NCBI GenBank assembly: GCA_947453695.1
Contig: CANGHW010000042.1
Coordinates: 1-36,068 of the forward strand
Direction of reading: 5' to 3'
DNA from: Opitutia bacterium
GTDB lineage: Bacteria; Verrucomicrobiota; Verrucomicrobiia; Opitutales; Opitutaceae
DNA: 36,068 nt
Shown: positions 1 through 8,334 of the stretch, piece by piece
Layout: every line of letters begins with the position of its first letter
How positions within the stretch are numbered: the first letter of the stretch is position 1
Program-made: the position numbers and the translations under genes
Notes under the pieces: generated by a model
The model's database searches: none
What the model was told of the DNA's origin: nothing
What the model saw: the letters and a program-made list of their open reading frames with translations, nothing else

Positions 1-204
1 GACCTCAACCTTGTCGCCCACTTTCGTTTCGTTCTTCTCGTCATGGACGTGGAGGACGGTCTGGCGATTAACGACCTTGTGGTAGAGGGGATGGGGCGTC
101 TTGTAAGCGACGGTGACCTTGATGGACTTGTCGCCGGAGCGGCTGCTGACGAAACCAATTTGGATGCGGCGCGCGCTGCGCTGGCCTTCAGTAACAGTGG
201 ACAT
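1..204 (-). CDS. rpsQ: 30S ribosomal protein S17, 3' end cut off by the window
   Basis: Primary 16S rRNA-binding protein of the 30S subunit. The ATG is at 204-202 on the minus strand, and 68 codons are visible before the sequence runs out, so the C-terminus is missing. The visible product starts MSTVTEGQRSARRIQIG and continues through an OB-fold S17 pattern with SSRSGDKSIKVTV and KTPHPLYHK, which are typical family motifs. It lies 26 nt after rpmC, the usual L16-L29-S17 order, and is the last visible gene of the S10-type operon. No clear Shine-Dalgarno precedes the ATG. Identity is secure; only the end is unknown. Confidence 0.95.
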   Translation of the reverse strand, partial: MSTVTEGQRSARRIQIGFVSSRSGDKSIKVTVAYKTPHPLYHKVVNRQTVLHVHDEKNETKVGDKVEV

Positions 205-230
205 GGCGTGTAATTATTAAGCGGACGCGA

Positions 231-437
231 TCAGGCGGCAGCGGTGGCTTTGCTTTTCTTGTCGTTCTGGATGGTGAGCAGACGGGCGATATCCTTGCGG
301 AGCACGCGAATCTGGGAGGTCTTCTCGACCTGGCCGGTCTGCTTGCGGAGACGGAGCTGCAGGAGCTCTTCACGAGCGGAGCGAACCTTGGCGGTGATCT
401 CATCAGATGAGAGATCGCGAATTTCTTTGGAAGTCAT
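231..437 (-). CDS. rpmC: 50S ribosomal protein L29
   Basis: Small two-helix 50S protein located near the polypeptide exit tunnel. The 68-residue product starts [14 protein letters not shown] and contains the family pattern [13 protein letters not shown] followed by [12 protein letters not shown], which forms the helical hairpin. It ends in a short Ala/Lys tail. Length is normal for L29. It follows rplP by 24 nt and precedes rpsQ by 26 nt, as in the standard S10 operon. The start is the only ATG that gives the full conserved N-terminus; no strong ribosome-binding sequence is visible upstream. Confidence 0.97.
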   Translation of the reverse strand: MTSKEIRDLSSDEITAKVRSAREELLQLRLRKQTGQVEKTSQIRVLRKDIARLLTIQNDKKSKATAAA

Positions 438-461
438 GGCAGTCGGTTTTAAAATTCAGGC

Positions 462-884
462 TCAGACCGCAGCGGCGTCGCGTTGGATGAAGCGGCAACG
501 GAACGGCAGTTTGGCGTCAGCCAAGCGGAAAGCCTCTTTGGCGACAGTAGTGGGAACACCGGCAAGCTCGAAGAGCACAGCGCCGGGTTTGATGACGGCG
601 ACGTAGAATTCGACGGGGCCTTTACCTTGACCCATGCGAACTTCGGCGGGCTTTTTAGTGACGGGCTTGTGAGGGAAAACGCGGATCCAGAGTTTGCCCT
701 TGCGCTTCAAGTGGCGCGAGATGGTGACGCGGGCAGCTTCAATTTGCTGGCCGGTCATCGGGCCGCGGGAGAGCGACTGGAGGCCGTATTCGCCGAAAGC
801 GATGGTGTTACCGCGCTTGGCATTGCCAGCGCGGGAGCCTTTCATCGTCTTGCGGTATTTGGTGCGAGCGGGTGCGAGAGCCAT
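462..884 (-). CDS. rplP: 50S ribosomal protein L16
   Basis: L16 binds 23S rRNA near the A site and helps organise the peptidyl-transferase and tRNA-binding surface. The 140-residue product matches the family end to end: [12 protein letters not shown], then [13 protein letters not shown], the basic loop with [18 protein letters not shown], and [15 protein letters not shown]. Length is close to the usual 136-144. An AAAGGAG Shine-Dalgarno lies about 11 nt before the ATG, one of the few strong ones in this operon. It sits 40 nt after rpsC and 24 nt before rpmC. Confidence 0.98.
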   Translation of the reverse strand: MALAPARTKYRKTMKGSRAGNAKRGNTIAFGEYGLQSLSRGPMTGQQIEAARVTISRHLKRKGKLWIRVFPHKPVTKKPAEVRMGQGKGPVEFYVAVIKPGAVLFELAGVPTTVAKEAFRLADAKLPFRCRFIQRDAAAV

Positions 885-924
885 GGGAGAATTCTCCTTT
901 GAAAAATTTTAACCGTTAGCCGGA

Positions 925-1557
925 TCAGTTGTTGTCGGCTTCTTTTTTGCAGATCCAGCACTTGACGCCGATCTTGCCATAAACGGTCAGCGCTTCCGCG
1001 AAACCGTAGTCGATGTTTTCGCGGAGGGTGTGCAACGGCACGCGGCCTTTGCGCTGCCACTCGCGGCGAGCGATGTCGGCGCCACCGAGGCGCCCCGAGC
1101 ATTGAATACGGATACCTTCGGCACCGAGGGCCATGGCCATTTCGACGGCCTTCTTCATGGCGCGGCGGAAAGCGATACGGCGCTCGAGCTGGAGTGCGAC
1201 GTTCTCGGCGACGAGAGCGGCCTCGATCTCGGGCTTCTTCACCTCTTGGATGTCGAGGAGGATTTCCTTACCGGTGAGCTTGGAAAGCTCTTCTTTGATC
1301 TTCTCGATTTCCTGGCCCTTGCGACCGATCACGATACCGGGGCGGGCGGTGTAAATTTTGACGCGGACGCGGTTCGAGGCGCGCTCGATGAAGATGCGCG
1401 GGACGGACGCCTGCTTAAGCTTCTCCATCAGCTTCGTGCGGATGATCTGGTCTTCGAGGAGGAGCTTCGGGAATTCTTTCTTCGAAGCATACCAGCGGGA
1501 CTGCCAGTTGCGACGGACGGCGAGACGGAAGCCTGTGGGATTGGTTTTTTGGCCCAT
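925..1557 (-). CDS. rpsC: 30S ribosomal protein S3
   Basis: S3 is part of the mRNA entry tunnel and helicase of the 30S head. The 210-residue product starts [18 protein letters not shown], carries the KH-domain GxxG signature in [11 protein letters not shown], and has the C-terminal domain with [13 protein letters not shown]. It ends with a short tail containing KCWICKK. The length is near the short end of bacterial S3 proteins. It lies 12 nt after rplV and 40 nt before rplP. No clear Shine-Dalgarno precedes the ATG (the upstream bases read CTAATTACCAACTACC). Confidence 0.98.
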   Translation of the reverse strand: MGQKTNPTGFRLAVRRNWQSRWYASKKEFPKLLLEDQIIRTKLMEKLKQASVPRIFIERASNRVRVKIYTARPGIVIGRKGQEIEKIKEELSKLTGKEILLDIQEVKKPEIEAALVAENVALQLERRIAFRRAMKKAVEMAMALGAEGIRIQCSGRLGGADIARREWQRKGRVPLHTLRENIDYGFAEALTVYGKIGVKCWICKKEADNN

Positions 1558-1569
1558 GGTAGTTGGTAA

Positions 1570-1911
1570 TTAGTTCGAGGAGCCGTCGGTGAGGACGATG
1601 CGGATATGCGACATCTTCTTACGGCGGGGCATCGCAGTGCCGCGGGCACCGGCCTTGAAACGCTTCAACACAGGGCCGCACTCAATGAGGGCGAGCTTCA
1701 CGGTGAGGCTATCGGCCGAGAGATTATTATTGTTCTCAGCGTTCGCGATGGCGCTCTTGAGCGTCTTGGCGATGAGGCGCGCGGACTTACGCGGAATCAG
1801 CGAGAGATACTCGACGGCTTCGACGGCCTTGCGGCCTTGCACGATGCGGGAAATGTCGCGCATCTTTTTCGGCGACATGCGCGCGTAGCGGGTGAGGGCT
1901 TGAACTTCCAT
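1570..1911 (-). CDS. rplV: 50S ribosomal protein L22
   Basis: L22 lines the nascent-peptide exit tunnel, and its beta-hairpin loop affects macrolide sensitivity. The 113-residue product shows the standard start MEVQALTRYARMSPKKMR, the helix LIAKTLKSAIANAE and the hairpin region around GPVLKRFKAGARGTAMP. Length is normal. It is unusually separated from rpsS: a secreted-protein gene (1996-2322) plus an 84-nt spacer with a small hairpin lie between them, whereas in most bacteria rpsS and rplV are adjacent. There is no clear Shine-Dalgarno. Confidence 0.98.
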   Translation of the reverse strand: MEVQALTRYARMSPKKMRDISRIVQGRKAVEAVEYLSLIPRKSARLIAKTLKSAIANAENNNNLSADSLTVKLALIECGPVLKRFKAGARGTAMPRRKKMSHIRIVLTDGSSN

Positions 1912-1938
1912 GGTAATGACGGTGACGGGTGGAGGATT

Positions 1939-1988
1939 CCGAGGTGACTCGGCGATAGTGGAACCGCTGGGGTCCCCTACCCTTTGAG
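1939..1988 (-). promoter_or_regulatory. Hairpin and promoter -10-like motif in the spacer before rplV
   Basis: The spacer between the secreted-protein gene and rplV contains a perfect 5-bp hairpin (1939-1943 with 1948-1952, loop of 4). Upstream in the transcript lies the minus-strand motif CTCAAAGGGTAGGGGACCCC (1988-1969). The core CAAA(A/G)GGTAGGG followed by CCC closely resembles the sequence upstream of rpsL near 8763-8775. It may be an internal promoter or leader for the rplV part of the operon, but no matching -35 box is apparent. Low confidence. Confidence 0.25.
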
Positions 1989-1995
1989 GTTTAAT

Positions 1996-2322
1996 TTAGA
2001 CTTTGAGAATTTTGACGGAGGCGACATCGCCAGTCTGGATCGACTGGCCGGGAGCCAAGGAGACGATGAGCGCCGCACTCGAACGGAGGCGGGACTCGAC
2101 GAGGAGGACCTCGGCGACGTCGACTGAGCCACGAGCAACGCGACAGATCATGCCTTGACGCAGACCGGCATCGAGGCCGCGACCTAGGAAAACCAGGTCA
2201 GCAACACGAGTGGACTGCACCTCGACCACTCCAACCGAGCCAGTAACGACCGCAGCGCGCGCCTGAAACGGTGCAAGCACTACGATCGTAAAGAGTCCGG
2301 ATTGGAAAAGTCGACGAAGCAT
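1996..2322 (-). CDS. Small exported protein encoded inside the S10 operon, function unknown
   Basis: This 108-residue product is not a ribosomal protein. Residues 1-23 look like a Sec signal peptide: MLRR, a hydrophobic stretch LFQSGLFTIVVLAPF, then the AxA-type site ARA. The mature part is rich in short beta strands with the pattern hydrophobic-V-x-V followed by FLGRGLDAGLRQGMICRVAR, a valine-rich strand, and IQTGDVASVKIL. This 'G-x-GLxxGM ... GD.V' layout recalls the C-terminal beta-barrel domains of FlgT-like and other envelope proteins; that is inference. The ATG lies only 10 nt after the rpsS stop, so translation is probably coupled; an AAGGAG sits 16 nt upstream inside the rpsS end. An in-frame reading extends much further upstream over rpsS and rplB in another frame, but the ATG at 2322 gives the signal peptide and avoids overlap. 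Confidence 0.72.
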   Translation of the reverse strand: MLRRLFQSGLFTIVVLAPFQARAAVVTGSVGVVEVQSTRVADLVFLGRGLDAGLRQGMICRVARGSVDVAEVLLVESRLRSSAALIVSLAPGQSIQTGDVASVKILKV

Positions 2323-2332
2323 AGCAGTAACT

Positions 2333-2608
2333 TTAGATCTCCTTGCGGGTAAGACCGCCGTGCGACTTAAACGTGCGCGTGGGGGCAAACTCGCCGAGTT
2401 TGTGGCCGACCATATTTTCGGTGATGTAAACGGCAGTGAAGATCTTACCGTTATGAACGCTGAACGTGTGGCCGATGAAGTCGGGCGTGATCGTCGAGCG
2501 GCGGGACCAGGTCTGAATGGGTTTCTTAGCGCCGGTCTTGATGGCCTTCTCGATTTTCTCGAGCAGGTGGTAGTCGACGAAGAAGCCTTTTTTGATGGAA
2601 CGTGCCAT
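2333..2608 (-). CDS. rpsS: 30S ribosomal protein S19
   Basis: S19 forms part of the 30S head with S13 and contacts the A-site finger bridge. The 91-residue product starts [18 protein letters not shown] and has [20 protein letters not shown] and the C-terminal [18 protein letters not shown], all family hallmarks. Length is normal. It follows rplB by 18 nt. Its last codons supply an AAGGAG sequence that may serve the small exported-protein gene beginning 10 nt after its stop. Confidence 0.98.
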   Translation of the reverse strand: MARSIKKGFFVDYHLLEKIEKAIKTGAKKPIQTWSRRSTITPDFIGHTFSVHNGKIFTAVYITENMVGHKLGEFAPTRTFKSHGGLTRKEI

Positions 2609-2626
2609 GGTGCGAAAGGGGCGGGA

Positions 2627-3493
2627 TTACTTTTTGCCACGCGGCTTGCGGCCGTTGTGGTGAACGATGATCTGGCTGTTCGAGATCTTGGAACGGCGGC
2701 GCGTTGGGAAGCCCTTCGCGAGCTGGCCCCACGGGGAGACGAGCTGTTGGCGACCGCCACCACCCTTGGATTTACCCTGACCACCGCCGTTGGGGTGATC
2801 GACGGGATTCATCGCCATACCGCGGACGGTCGGTCGGACGCCGAGCCAACGACGACGACCGGCTTTGCCGAGGGACTGCTGATTGTGATCACCGTTGCCG
2901 ACTTCACCAATGGTTGCGCGGCAGTTCGGGTGCACGAAGCGGAGCTCGCCAGAGGGCATCTTAAGCGTCGCGCGACCGTTTTCGACAGCCACGAGCTCGA
3001 GCGAGGTGCCGGCGGTGCGGGCAATCTGGGCGCCGCGACCGGGGATGAGCTCAACATTGTGCAAGCGGGTGGAGGGCGGGATCAGGTGCAACGGGAAATT
3101 GTTGCCGACCGTGAAATCGTTCGTCGTCGCCTTATTCGAAGCGAAGATGCTGTCGCCGACTTTCAGGCCCTTCGGGGCGAGAATATAGCGCTTCTCGCCA
3201 GTCGCGTAAGCGACCAGCGCGATGTTCGCCGAACGGTTCGGATCATACTCAAGGGCCTGCACTTTGGCCGGCAGGTCGAGGAGATCGCGTTTAAAGTCAA
3301 TGATGCGGTAGAGCTGCTTGTGACCGCCGCCGCGATGGCGGGAGGTGACGCGACCGTAGACGTTGCGTCCACCGGTCTTGTGCTTGTGCTCGGTGAGCGC
3401 GCGCTCTGGGCGCTTGGAGCTCAGACCGACGTCCTTATTCAGCGAGGTGAAGCGGCCGGACGGCGTAAGCGGGCGAAATGAATGGATAGGCAT
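2627..3493 (-). CDS. rplB: 50S ribosomal protein L2
   Basis: L2 binds 23S rRNA close to the peptidyl-transferase centre and supports subunit association. The 288-residue product begins MPIHSFRPLTPSGRFTS and includes GRVTSRHRGGGHKQLYR, AGTSLELVAVENGRAT and the C-terminal VRGMAMNPVDHP motif. The conserved VDH histidine is present, but the usual following HPHGGG reads HPNGGG, and a short Gly/Lys-rich insertion (GKSKGGGG) follows it, making the protein about 12-15 residues longer than typical. A good Shine-Dalgarno (GGAGG) precedes the ATG. It lies 32 nt after rplW. Confidence 0.98.
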   Translation of the reverse strand: MPIHSFRPLTPSGRFTSLNKDVGLSSKRPERALTEHKHKTGGRNVYGRVTSRHRGGGHKQLYRIIDFKRDLLDLPAKVQALEYDPNRSANIALVAYATGEKRYILAPKGLKVGDSIFASNKATTNDFTVGNNFPLHLIPPSTRLHNVELIPGRGAQIARTAGTSLELVAVENGRATLKMPSGELRFVHPNCRATIGEVGNGDHNQQSLGKAGRRRWLGVRPTVRGMAMNPVDHPNGGGQGKSKGGGGRQQLVSPWGQLAKGFPTRRRSKISNSQIIVHHNGRKPRGKK

Positions 3494-3525
3494 GGTGGTA
3501 TTCCTCCGGGTAGATCGGGCGCGGG

Positions 3526-3807
3526 TTAGACGAGCTCGATTTTATCGCCGGCCTTGAGGGTGACGATGGCCTTCTTGAAGTCGGACCCGACGGTCGGACG
3601 ACCGGTGCGGCTCTTTTTGTTTTTGCCCCGGATCGTCATCGTGTTCACGCGGCGAACGGTGACCTTGAAGGTCTGTTCAACGGCTTCGGCGATCTGGTGC
3701 TTGTTGGCGCTTTTGAACACCTCGAAGGTGTATTGGCCGAGTTCGGAGCTCTGCTTATTGGACTTCTCCGAGAGGCGAAGGAATTTGAGGACTTTGTCGG
3801 CTTGCAT
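3526..3807 (-). CDS. rplW: 50S ribosomal protein L23
   Basis: L23 sits at the exit tunnel and is the docking site for trigger factor and SRP. The 93-residue product starts [17 protein letters not shown] and has the standard pattern [24 protein letters not shown] followed by [14 protein letters not shown] and the [19 protein letters not shown] end. It overlaps rplD by one base in a TGATG arrangement, so the two are translationally coupled, and a strong GGAGGT lies inside the rplD end. Length is normal. Confidence 0.98.
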   Translation of the reverse strand: MQADKVLKFLRLSEKSNKQSSELGQYTFEVFKSANKHQIAEAVEQTFKVTVRRVNTMTIRGKNKKSRTGRPTVGSDFKKAIVTLKAGDKIELV

Positions 3808-4442
3808 CAGTTTTTACCTCCGTTGACGCGGGAAATGATGGTCTCGAGCGCCTTGGTGCTGACGATGATCTTGGCGTAATTCGCAAGATCGTGAGTGTTG
3901 AGTTTTGCGGCCTCTTGGAGAGTCACGCGCTCGATATTGCGAGCAGCACGGCTGGCCTCGGCTGTGAACGGGGCATCGACGAGGAGCACGCGGCCCTTCG
4001 GCGCGATGCGACCGACGATGACATCCACCGCTTTGGTCTTCTTCGCAGTAGCATCGAATTGCTCGATGACGGCGAGTTCCCCGGCCATGGCGCGGTCAAA
4101 CAGAGCGCGGCTGAAAGCGAGCTGCTTAACCTTATCGTTAATTTTCTTGGAATAGTCGCGGGGCTTGGGGCCGAAAACGACGCCACCGCCGGACCACAAG
4201 GGCGAGCGAATGGAGCCGGCGCGAGCGCGGCCAGTGCCCTTCTGACGCCATGGCTTTTTACCGCCACCGCGGACTTCACCACGGGTTTTGGTCGAGTGGG
4301 TGCCTTGGCGGTTGTTGGCGTTGATGGCGACAATGACTTCCTTCACGGCTTGAAGGCCTTTGTCGCCTTCAAAGGTGGGGAGGCCGGCGAAATCTTTTTC
4401 GCTGCTCTGGGTGCCGTCGGAACTGAAAACGGTGAGTTTCAT
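3807..4442 (-). CDS. rplD: 50S ribosomal protein L4
   Basis: L4 binds 23S rRNA, with an extended loop reaching the exit tunnel. In enterobacteria it also represses its own operon; that cannot be judged here. The 211-residue product starts [18 protein letters not shown] and carries the loop motif [19 protein letters not shown] and [16 protein letters not shown], both diagnostic of L4. It begins 15 nt after rplC with a CGGAG ribosome-binding sequence and ends in a one-base overlap with rplW. Confidence 0.98.
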   Translation of the reverse strand: MKLTVFSSDGTQSSEKDFAGLPTFEGDKGLQAVKEVIVAINANNRQGTHSTKTRGEVRGGGKKPWRQKGTGRARAGSIRSPLWSGGGVVFGPKPRDYSKKINDKVKQLAFSRALFDRAMAGELAVIEQFDATAKKTKAVDVIVGRIAPKGRVLLVDAPFTAEASRAARNIERVTLQEAAKLNTHDLANYAKIIVSTKALETIISRVNGGKN

Positions 4443-4457
4443 GGGCTGATCTCCGGG

Positions 4458-5171
4458 TTATTTCTTAGCGGCGGGTTTCGCAGCGGCAGCGCCTTTGGCA
4501 GGAGCTGCAGCAGCTACGGGGGCGGCCGGGAGAGCACGCTGGCCCTTGATGGCAGAGCGAACGACGACGTCGTCGCCGTTGGCGCCGGGGATCGCACCCT
4601 TAACGAGGATGAGATTCTTGTCGGCGATGATTTTCACTACGCGCAGATTTTGCACGGTGCGAGAATCTTGACCCATGTGGCCAGGCATGGCCTGGTTTTT
4701 CCACACACGACCGGGGGTCTGACGCATACCGACCGAACCGATGCGGCGATGGAACATGGAACCGTGCGTCGCAGGGCCGCCAGCGACACGGAAGCGCTTC
4801 ACAACGCCCTGGAATCCCTTGCCCTTACTGATGCCGGAGACATCGACAAGTTGACCTTCGGTGAAGGCGGCGACGGTGAGAATATCTCCAACCTTGGCGG
4901 TCGGAGCAGCAGGGAGACGAACTTCGCTCAGCACGCGAGGTGCGGCTTCGAGGCCTGCCTTCTTCGCGTGGGCGAGTTCACCAGAAGCGGTGTTCTTTGG
5001 TTTCTTTGGGTCGAAACCGATTTGGACTGCGTTGTAACCGTCGGATTCGACGGTCTTGACCTGGACCACTGAACAGGGTCCGGCCTGAACCACGGAGACG
5101 GGAACTAAGACGTTTTGGGCGTCATAGACCTGCGTCATCCCGAGTTTTTTGCCGAGGAGCGATGAGATCAT
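4458..5171 (-). CDS. rplC: 50S ribosomal protein L3
   Basis: L3 nucleates 50S assembly and its loop approaches the peptidyl-transferase centre. The 237-residue product starts MISSLLGKKLGMTQVYD and has VSGISKGKGFQGVVKRF, GPATHGSMFHRRIGSVG and MPGHMGQDSRTVQNL, including the conserved Gln that is methylated in some bacteria. Residues after about 210 form an Ala/Pro/Lys-rich tail that most L3 proteins lack. There is no Shine-Dalgarno just before the ATG; instead the 115-nt spacer to rpsJ can fold (see the separate entry), so initiation may depend on RNA structure. Confidence 0.97.
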   Translation of the reverse strand: MISSLLGKKLGMTQVYDAQNVLVPVSVVQAGPCSVVQVKTVESDGYNAVQIGFDPKKPKNTASGELAHAKKAGLEAAPRVLSEVRLPAAPTAKVGDILTVAAFTEGQLVDVSGISKGKGFQGVVKRFRVAGGPATHGSMFHRRIGSVGMRQTPGRVWKNQAMPGHMGQDSRTVQNLRVVKIIADKNLILVKGAIPGANGDDVVVRSAIKGQRALPAAPVAAAAPAKGAAAAKPAAKK

Positions 5172-5181
5172 GGGCTAAGCG

Positions 5182-5247
5182 GTAGGTGGAATTAAGATTC
5201 CGTTTGCGACCTACATTAGTTGAAACCTGGCGGTGCCACGAGGGCAC
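5182..5247 (-). promoter_or_regulatory. Structured spacer between rpsJ and rplC
   Basis: The 115-nt gap before rplC can form two hairpins. The one nearest the rplC start pairs GTAGGTGGAAT (5182-5192) with ATTCC (5197-5201) and ACCTAC (5209-5214), an 11-bp stem interrupted by a 7-nt bulge on one side. The second is a perfect 5-bp stem, GTGCC (5233-5237) with GGCAC (5243-5247). The first lies about 10 nt from the rplC ATG, where a ribosome-binding site would be, and no Shine-Dalgarno is present. It may be a translational control element or an mRNA processing site; function is inferred only from position and pairing. Confidence 0.35.
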
Positions 5248-5286
5248 ACAGGCTACTGCTAACGTTGGACTGTAAAGGGTGAAACT

Positions 5287-5595
5287 TTAGACGTTGATGG
5301 TAATATCTACGCCAGACGGAAGGTTGAGCTTCTTGAGTTCGTCCACCGTTTGGGCGGTGGGTTCGATGATGTCGATGAGGCGCTTGTGGGTGCGCGTCTC
5401 GAACTGCTCCATGGACTTCTTGTCCACGTGCGGGGAGCGATTGACAGAAAGTTTCTCGATGCGGGTGGGCAGCGGGATAGGGCCGGAAACGCGGGCGCCG
5501 GAGCGCTTGGCGGTTTCGACGATGTCCTGGGCTGACTGATCGATCACGCGATAGTCGAAGCCCTGGAGTTTGATGCGAATGCGTTGGCCTTTCAT
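5287..5595 (-). CDS. rpsJ: 30S ribosomal protein S10 (NusE)
   Basis: S10 is a 30S head protein and, as NusE, a partner of NusB and NusG in antitermination and transcription-translation coupling. The 102-residue product starts [19 protein letters not shown] and has [22 protein letters not shown], the [22 protein letters not shown] signature and a final [10 protein letters not shown]. Length is normal. It begins 21 nt after fusA, so the S10 genes follow directly on the str genes with no tuf between them. No Shine-Dalgarno is visible upstream of the ATG. Confidence 0.98.
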   Translation of the reverse strand: MKGQRIRIKLQGFDYRVIDQSAQDIVETAKRSGARVSGPIPLPTRIEKLSVNRSPHVDKKSMEQFETRTHKRLIDIIEPTAQTVDELKKLNLPSGVDITINV

Positions 5596-5616
5596 GGCGA
5601 TAAAAAGAACGGAGGT

Positions 5617-7812
5617 TTAGGTGCGGGCGGGGCCCTTGGCGTTGCTCTCGACAATCTTGGCGAGGAGGGCATTCGGGACCTGCTCGAAGTGCGACGGCGT
5701 GATGCCGGCACTGGCACGGCCCTTAGACAGGGAACGAATGTCGGTGACGTAGCCGAAGAGCATTTCCAGGGGAACGTGGGCGGTAATAATACAAGCACCC
5801 GCTTTGTTTTCCATGCCCTGAATCTGGCCGCGACGACGGTTGATATCGCCCATGAGATCGCCCTGATATTCCTCAGGCGTGGTGACCTCAACACCCATGA
5901 TGGGTTCGAGCAGAATCGGGTTAGCCTTCTTCATCGCGTCCTTGAAGGCGAAGATACCGGCCATCTTGAATGCGAGTTCCGAAGAGTCGACCTCGTGGAA
6001 GGAGCCGTCGGTGATACGAATGATCACATCGACCACAGGGAAGCCGGCGACGACACCATTGTTGGCGCCCTCAAGCAGACCTTCGGTAGCGGGCTTAATA
6101 AATTCCTTCGGAATGGAACCACCGACGGTTTCGTTAATCACTTCAACGCCCTTACCCTTTTCAGCGGGTTCGAGTTTGATGCAGACGTGACCGTATTGTC
6201 CCTTACCACCAGACTGGCGGATGAATTTACCTTCTCCGTCCGAGGCCATCTTAATAGTCTCGCGGTAAGCGATCTGAGGCTTGCCTGCTGTGGCCTCAAC
6301 CTTGAACTCGCGCTTCATGCGATCGCGAATGATGTCGAGGTGGAGTTCGCCCATGCCGGCAAGAATGGTTTGGCCCGTATCTTGGTCAGTCTTGACTCGG
6401 AGGGTCGGATCTTCGGCGACAAGGCGCTGCAAAGCGTTACCCATCTTCTCTTGATCGGCCTTGGAGTTGGGCTCGATGGACATCGAGATAACAGGCTCAG
6501 GGAAGGACGGCGGCTCTAGGCGGATGTCGAAATCTTCGTCACACAGGGTATCACCCGTAATGACGTCTTTGACTCCGACAACGGCACAGATGTCACCCGA
6601 GTAAGCCATATCGATCTCTTCGCGCTCAATGGCTCGCATGAGAACCAGACGCGATACGCGCTCGGAACGACGCGTGCGGGGATTATAAAGCGGCATGCCC
6701 TTCGGGAGGGTTCCCGTGTAAACACGGAAGAACACGAGACGACCGACGAAGGGATCGTTCCAGAGTTTAAACGCTAGGCCGGCGAGCTTGGCCTTGTCGT
6801 TAACAACGGCTTCGACGGTTTTGCCATCACTGTCCTGACCTTGCATCGGCGGGACATCGATGGGGCTTGGAAGGAAATTAACAACGCAGTCAAGGAGGCG
6901 CTGCACGCCCTTCTTTTTGAAGGCCGAACCTGGGATTACACCGGTAAACTGGAGAGAAATCGTAGCTTTACGAACACCGAGGAGGAGTTCCGGAACGGAA
7001 ATCTCTTCGCCGTTGAGATACTTTTCAGCGATGACGTCGTCGAAGTCCGAGACCGCTTCAATGAGCTTATCGCGATACTCTTTGGCCTGTGCCGCCATTT
7101 CAGCTGGAATCGGCTGGGTAACGGGATTCATACCGAGCTGATCGTTCGGATTTTCCTCAAAGGAATACGCAACGTTCTGCACGAGATCGATTAGGCCGGA
7201 GAAATTCTCTTCCTTGCCAATCGGAATGAATAGGGGGTGAGCGTTGGCCTTGAGCTTCTCGCGCATCTCCGAGACAGCGCGGTAAAAATCTGCTCCCGTG
7301 CGATCCATCTTATTGATAAACGCAACGCGCGGAACCTTGTATTTATTGGCTTGGCGCCAAACCGTCTCGGACTGGGGCTGGACACCGGCAACTGCGCAGA
7401 ACACAGCAACGGCACCATCAAGAACACGAAGCGAGCGCTCTACCTCGGCCGTGAAGTCCACGTGTCCGGGGGTATCGATGATGTTGATGCGCTGTTTGAT
7501 TCCCTTCCAGGGGCCCCAAGACGCATTCCACGCACAGGAAATTGCAGCAGCCGTAATCGTAATACCGCGCTCGCGCTCTTGCTCCATCCAGTCGGTCACG
7601 GTGGTGCCTTCATGGACTTCTCCCATCTTATGGACAGCGCCAGAGTAAAACAGAATACGTTCAGTCGTCGTGGTCTTGCCGGCGTCGATGTGCGCGGCGA
7701 TACCGATGTTGCGCGTCCACTCAAGGGGGAACGGGCGGTCTTTAGAGTTAACCGTAGAAATCTTCGATTTCTCGGTAACAACGGTGATGGTGGGTGCGGC
7801 GGAGGCAGACAT
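5617..7812 (-). CDS. fusA: Elongation factor G
   Basis: EF-G is the GTPase that drives translocation and, with RRF, ribosome recycling. The 731-residue product has the G1 motif AHIDAGKT at about residues 40-47, a normal switch I (RERGITIT, about 81-87), DTPGH at about 113-117, NKMD at about 167-170, and the C-terminal EF-G domains with GGSIPKEFIKPA and PEEYQGDLMGDINRRRG. The N-terminus is about 25-30 residues longer than usual before the RNIGI strand, and there is a small insertion just before RINIIDTPGH. It lies between rpsG (22 nt) and rpsJ (21 nt). There is no clear Shine-Dalgarno (GTTCCTTCCATG). Confidence 0.98.
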   Translation of the reverse strand: MSASAAPTITVVTEKSKISTVNSKDRPFPLEWTRNIGIAAHIDAGKTTTTERILFYSGAVHKMGEVHEGTTVTDWMEQERERGITITAAAISCAWNASWGPWKGIKQRINIIDTPGHVDFTAEVERSLRVLDGAVAVFCAVAGVQPQSETVWRQANKYKVPRVAFINKMDRTGADFYRAVSEMREKLKANAHPLFIPIGKEENFSGLIDLVQNVAYSFEENPNDQLGMNPVTQPIPAEMAAQAKEYRDKLIEAVSDFDDVIAEKYLNGEEISVPELLLGVRKATISLQFTGVIPGSAFKKKGVQRLLDCVVNFLPSPIDVPPMQGQDSDGKTVEAVVNDKAKLAGLAFKLWNDPFVGRLVFFRVYTGTLPKGMPLYNPRTRRSERVSRLVLMRAIEREEIDMAYSGDICAVVGVKDVITGDTLCDEDFDIRLEPPSFPEPVISMSIEPNSKADQEKMGNALQRLVAEDPTLRVKTDQDTGQTILAGMGELHLDIIRDRMKREFKVEATAGKPQIAYRETIKMASDGEGKFIRQSGGKGQYGHVCIKLEPAEKGKGVEVINETVGGSIPKEFIKPATEGLLEGANNGVVAGFPVVDVIIRITDGSFHEVDSSELAFKMAGIFAFKDAMKKANPILLEPIMGVEVTTPEEYQGDLMGDINRRRGQIQGMENKAGACIITAHVPLEMLFGYVTDIRSLSKGRASAGITPSHFEQVPNALLAKIVESNAKGPART

Positions 7813-7834
7813 GGAAGGAACGAATTAACTGACC

Positions 7835-8308
7835 TTACCAGCGCAGGTGAGCGAAGGCGCGATTCGCCTGGGCCATCTTGTGGGTATCTTCCTTCTTCTT
7901 TACGACGGTGCCAGTATTGTTATAGGCATCGATGATTTCAGCCGCAAGTGCGTCCTTCATCGTGACGCCCTTGCGCGTATGAGCAGCATCAACGATCCAA
8001 CGAAGCGCGAGGGATTCTTGGCGCTCAAAAGTAATTTCGACCGGAACTTGATAGGTGGCACCACCGACGCGGCGGCTCTTTACCTCAAGGCGTGGACGAG
8101 CATTCTCAAGTGCGCCGAGCAGCAGGTCAACCGGATCACCCTTTTCGAGTTTCTCGGAAACTTTTTCAAAGGCACCGTAGACGATGCGCTGGGCAAGGTT
8201 CTTCTTGCCGCTCTTCATGATGACGTTGACGAGATGGGCAACGAGGGGGCTCTTGTAGCGAGCGTCCGGGACAACCTGACGTTTTTCTGCTCTGTGACGG
8301 CGTGACAT
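7835..8308 (-). CDS. rpsG: 30S ribosomal protein S7
   Basis: S7 nucleates assembly of the 30S head and contacts E-site tRNA and mRNA. The 157-residue product starts [20 protein letters not shown] and has [40 protein letters not shown] and the C-terminal [16 protein letters not shown], all standard. Length is as expected for the 155-157 residue group. It follows rpsL by 26 nt and precedes fusA by 22 nt, the normal str order. A T-rich stretch rather than a Shine-Dalgarno precedes the ATG. Confidence 0.98.
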   Translation of the reverse strand: MSRRHRAEKRQVVPDARYKSPLVAHLVNVIMKSGKKNLAQRIVYGAFEKVSEKLEKGDPVDLLLGALENARPRLEVKSRRVGGATYQVPVEITFERQESLALRWIVDAAHTRKGVTMKDALAAEIIDAYNNTGTVVKKKEDTHKMAQANRAFAHLRW

Positions 8309-8334
8309 GACGAAATAGTGTTAGGAAAAAACGT

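Noticed and set aside
2360..3481. Long plus-strand open frame opposite rplB and rpsS
   Set aside because: It mirrors highly conserved ribosomal genes on the other strand; openness reflects their codon bias. The same holds for the long plus-strand frames opposite rplC-rplD, fusA, rpoC, rpoB and tuf.
5596..5616. A tuf gene expected between fusA and rpsJ
   Set aside because: Only 21 nt separate fusA and rpsJ; tuf lies at 20663-21853.
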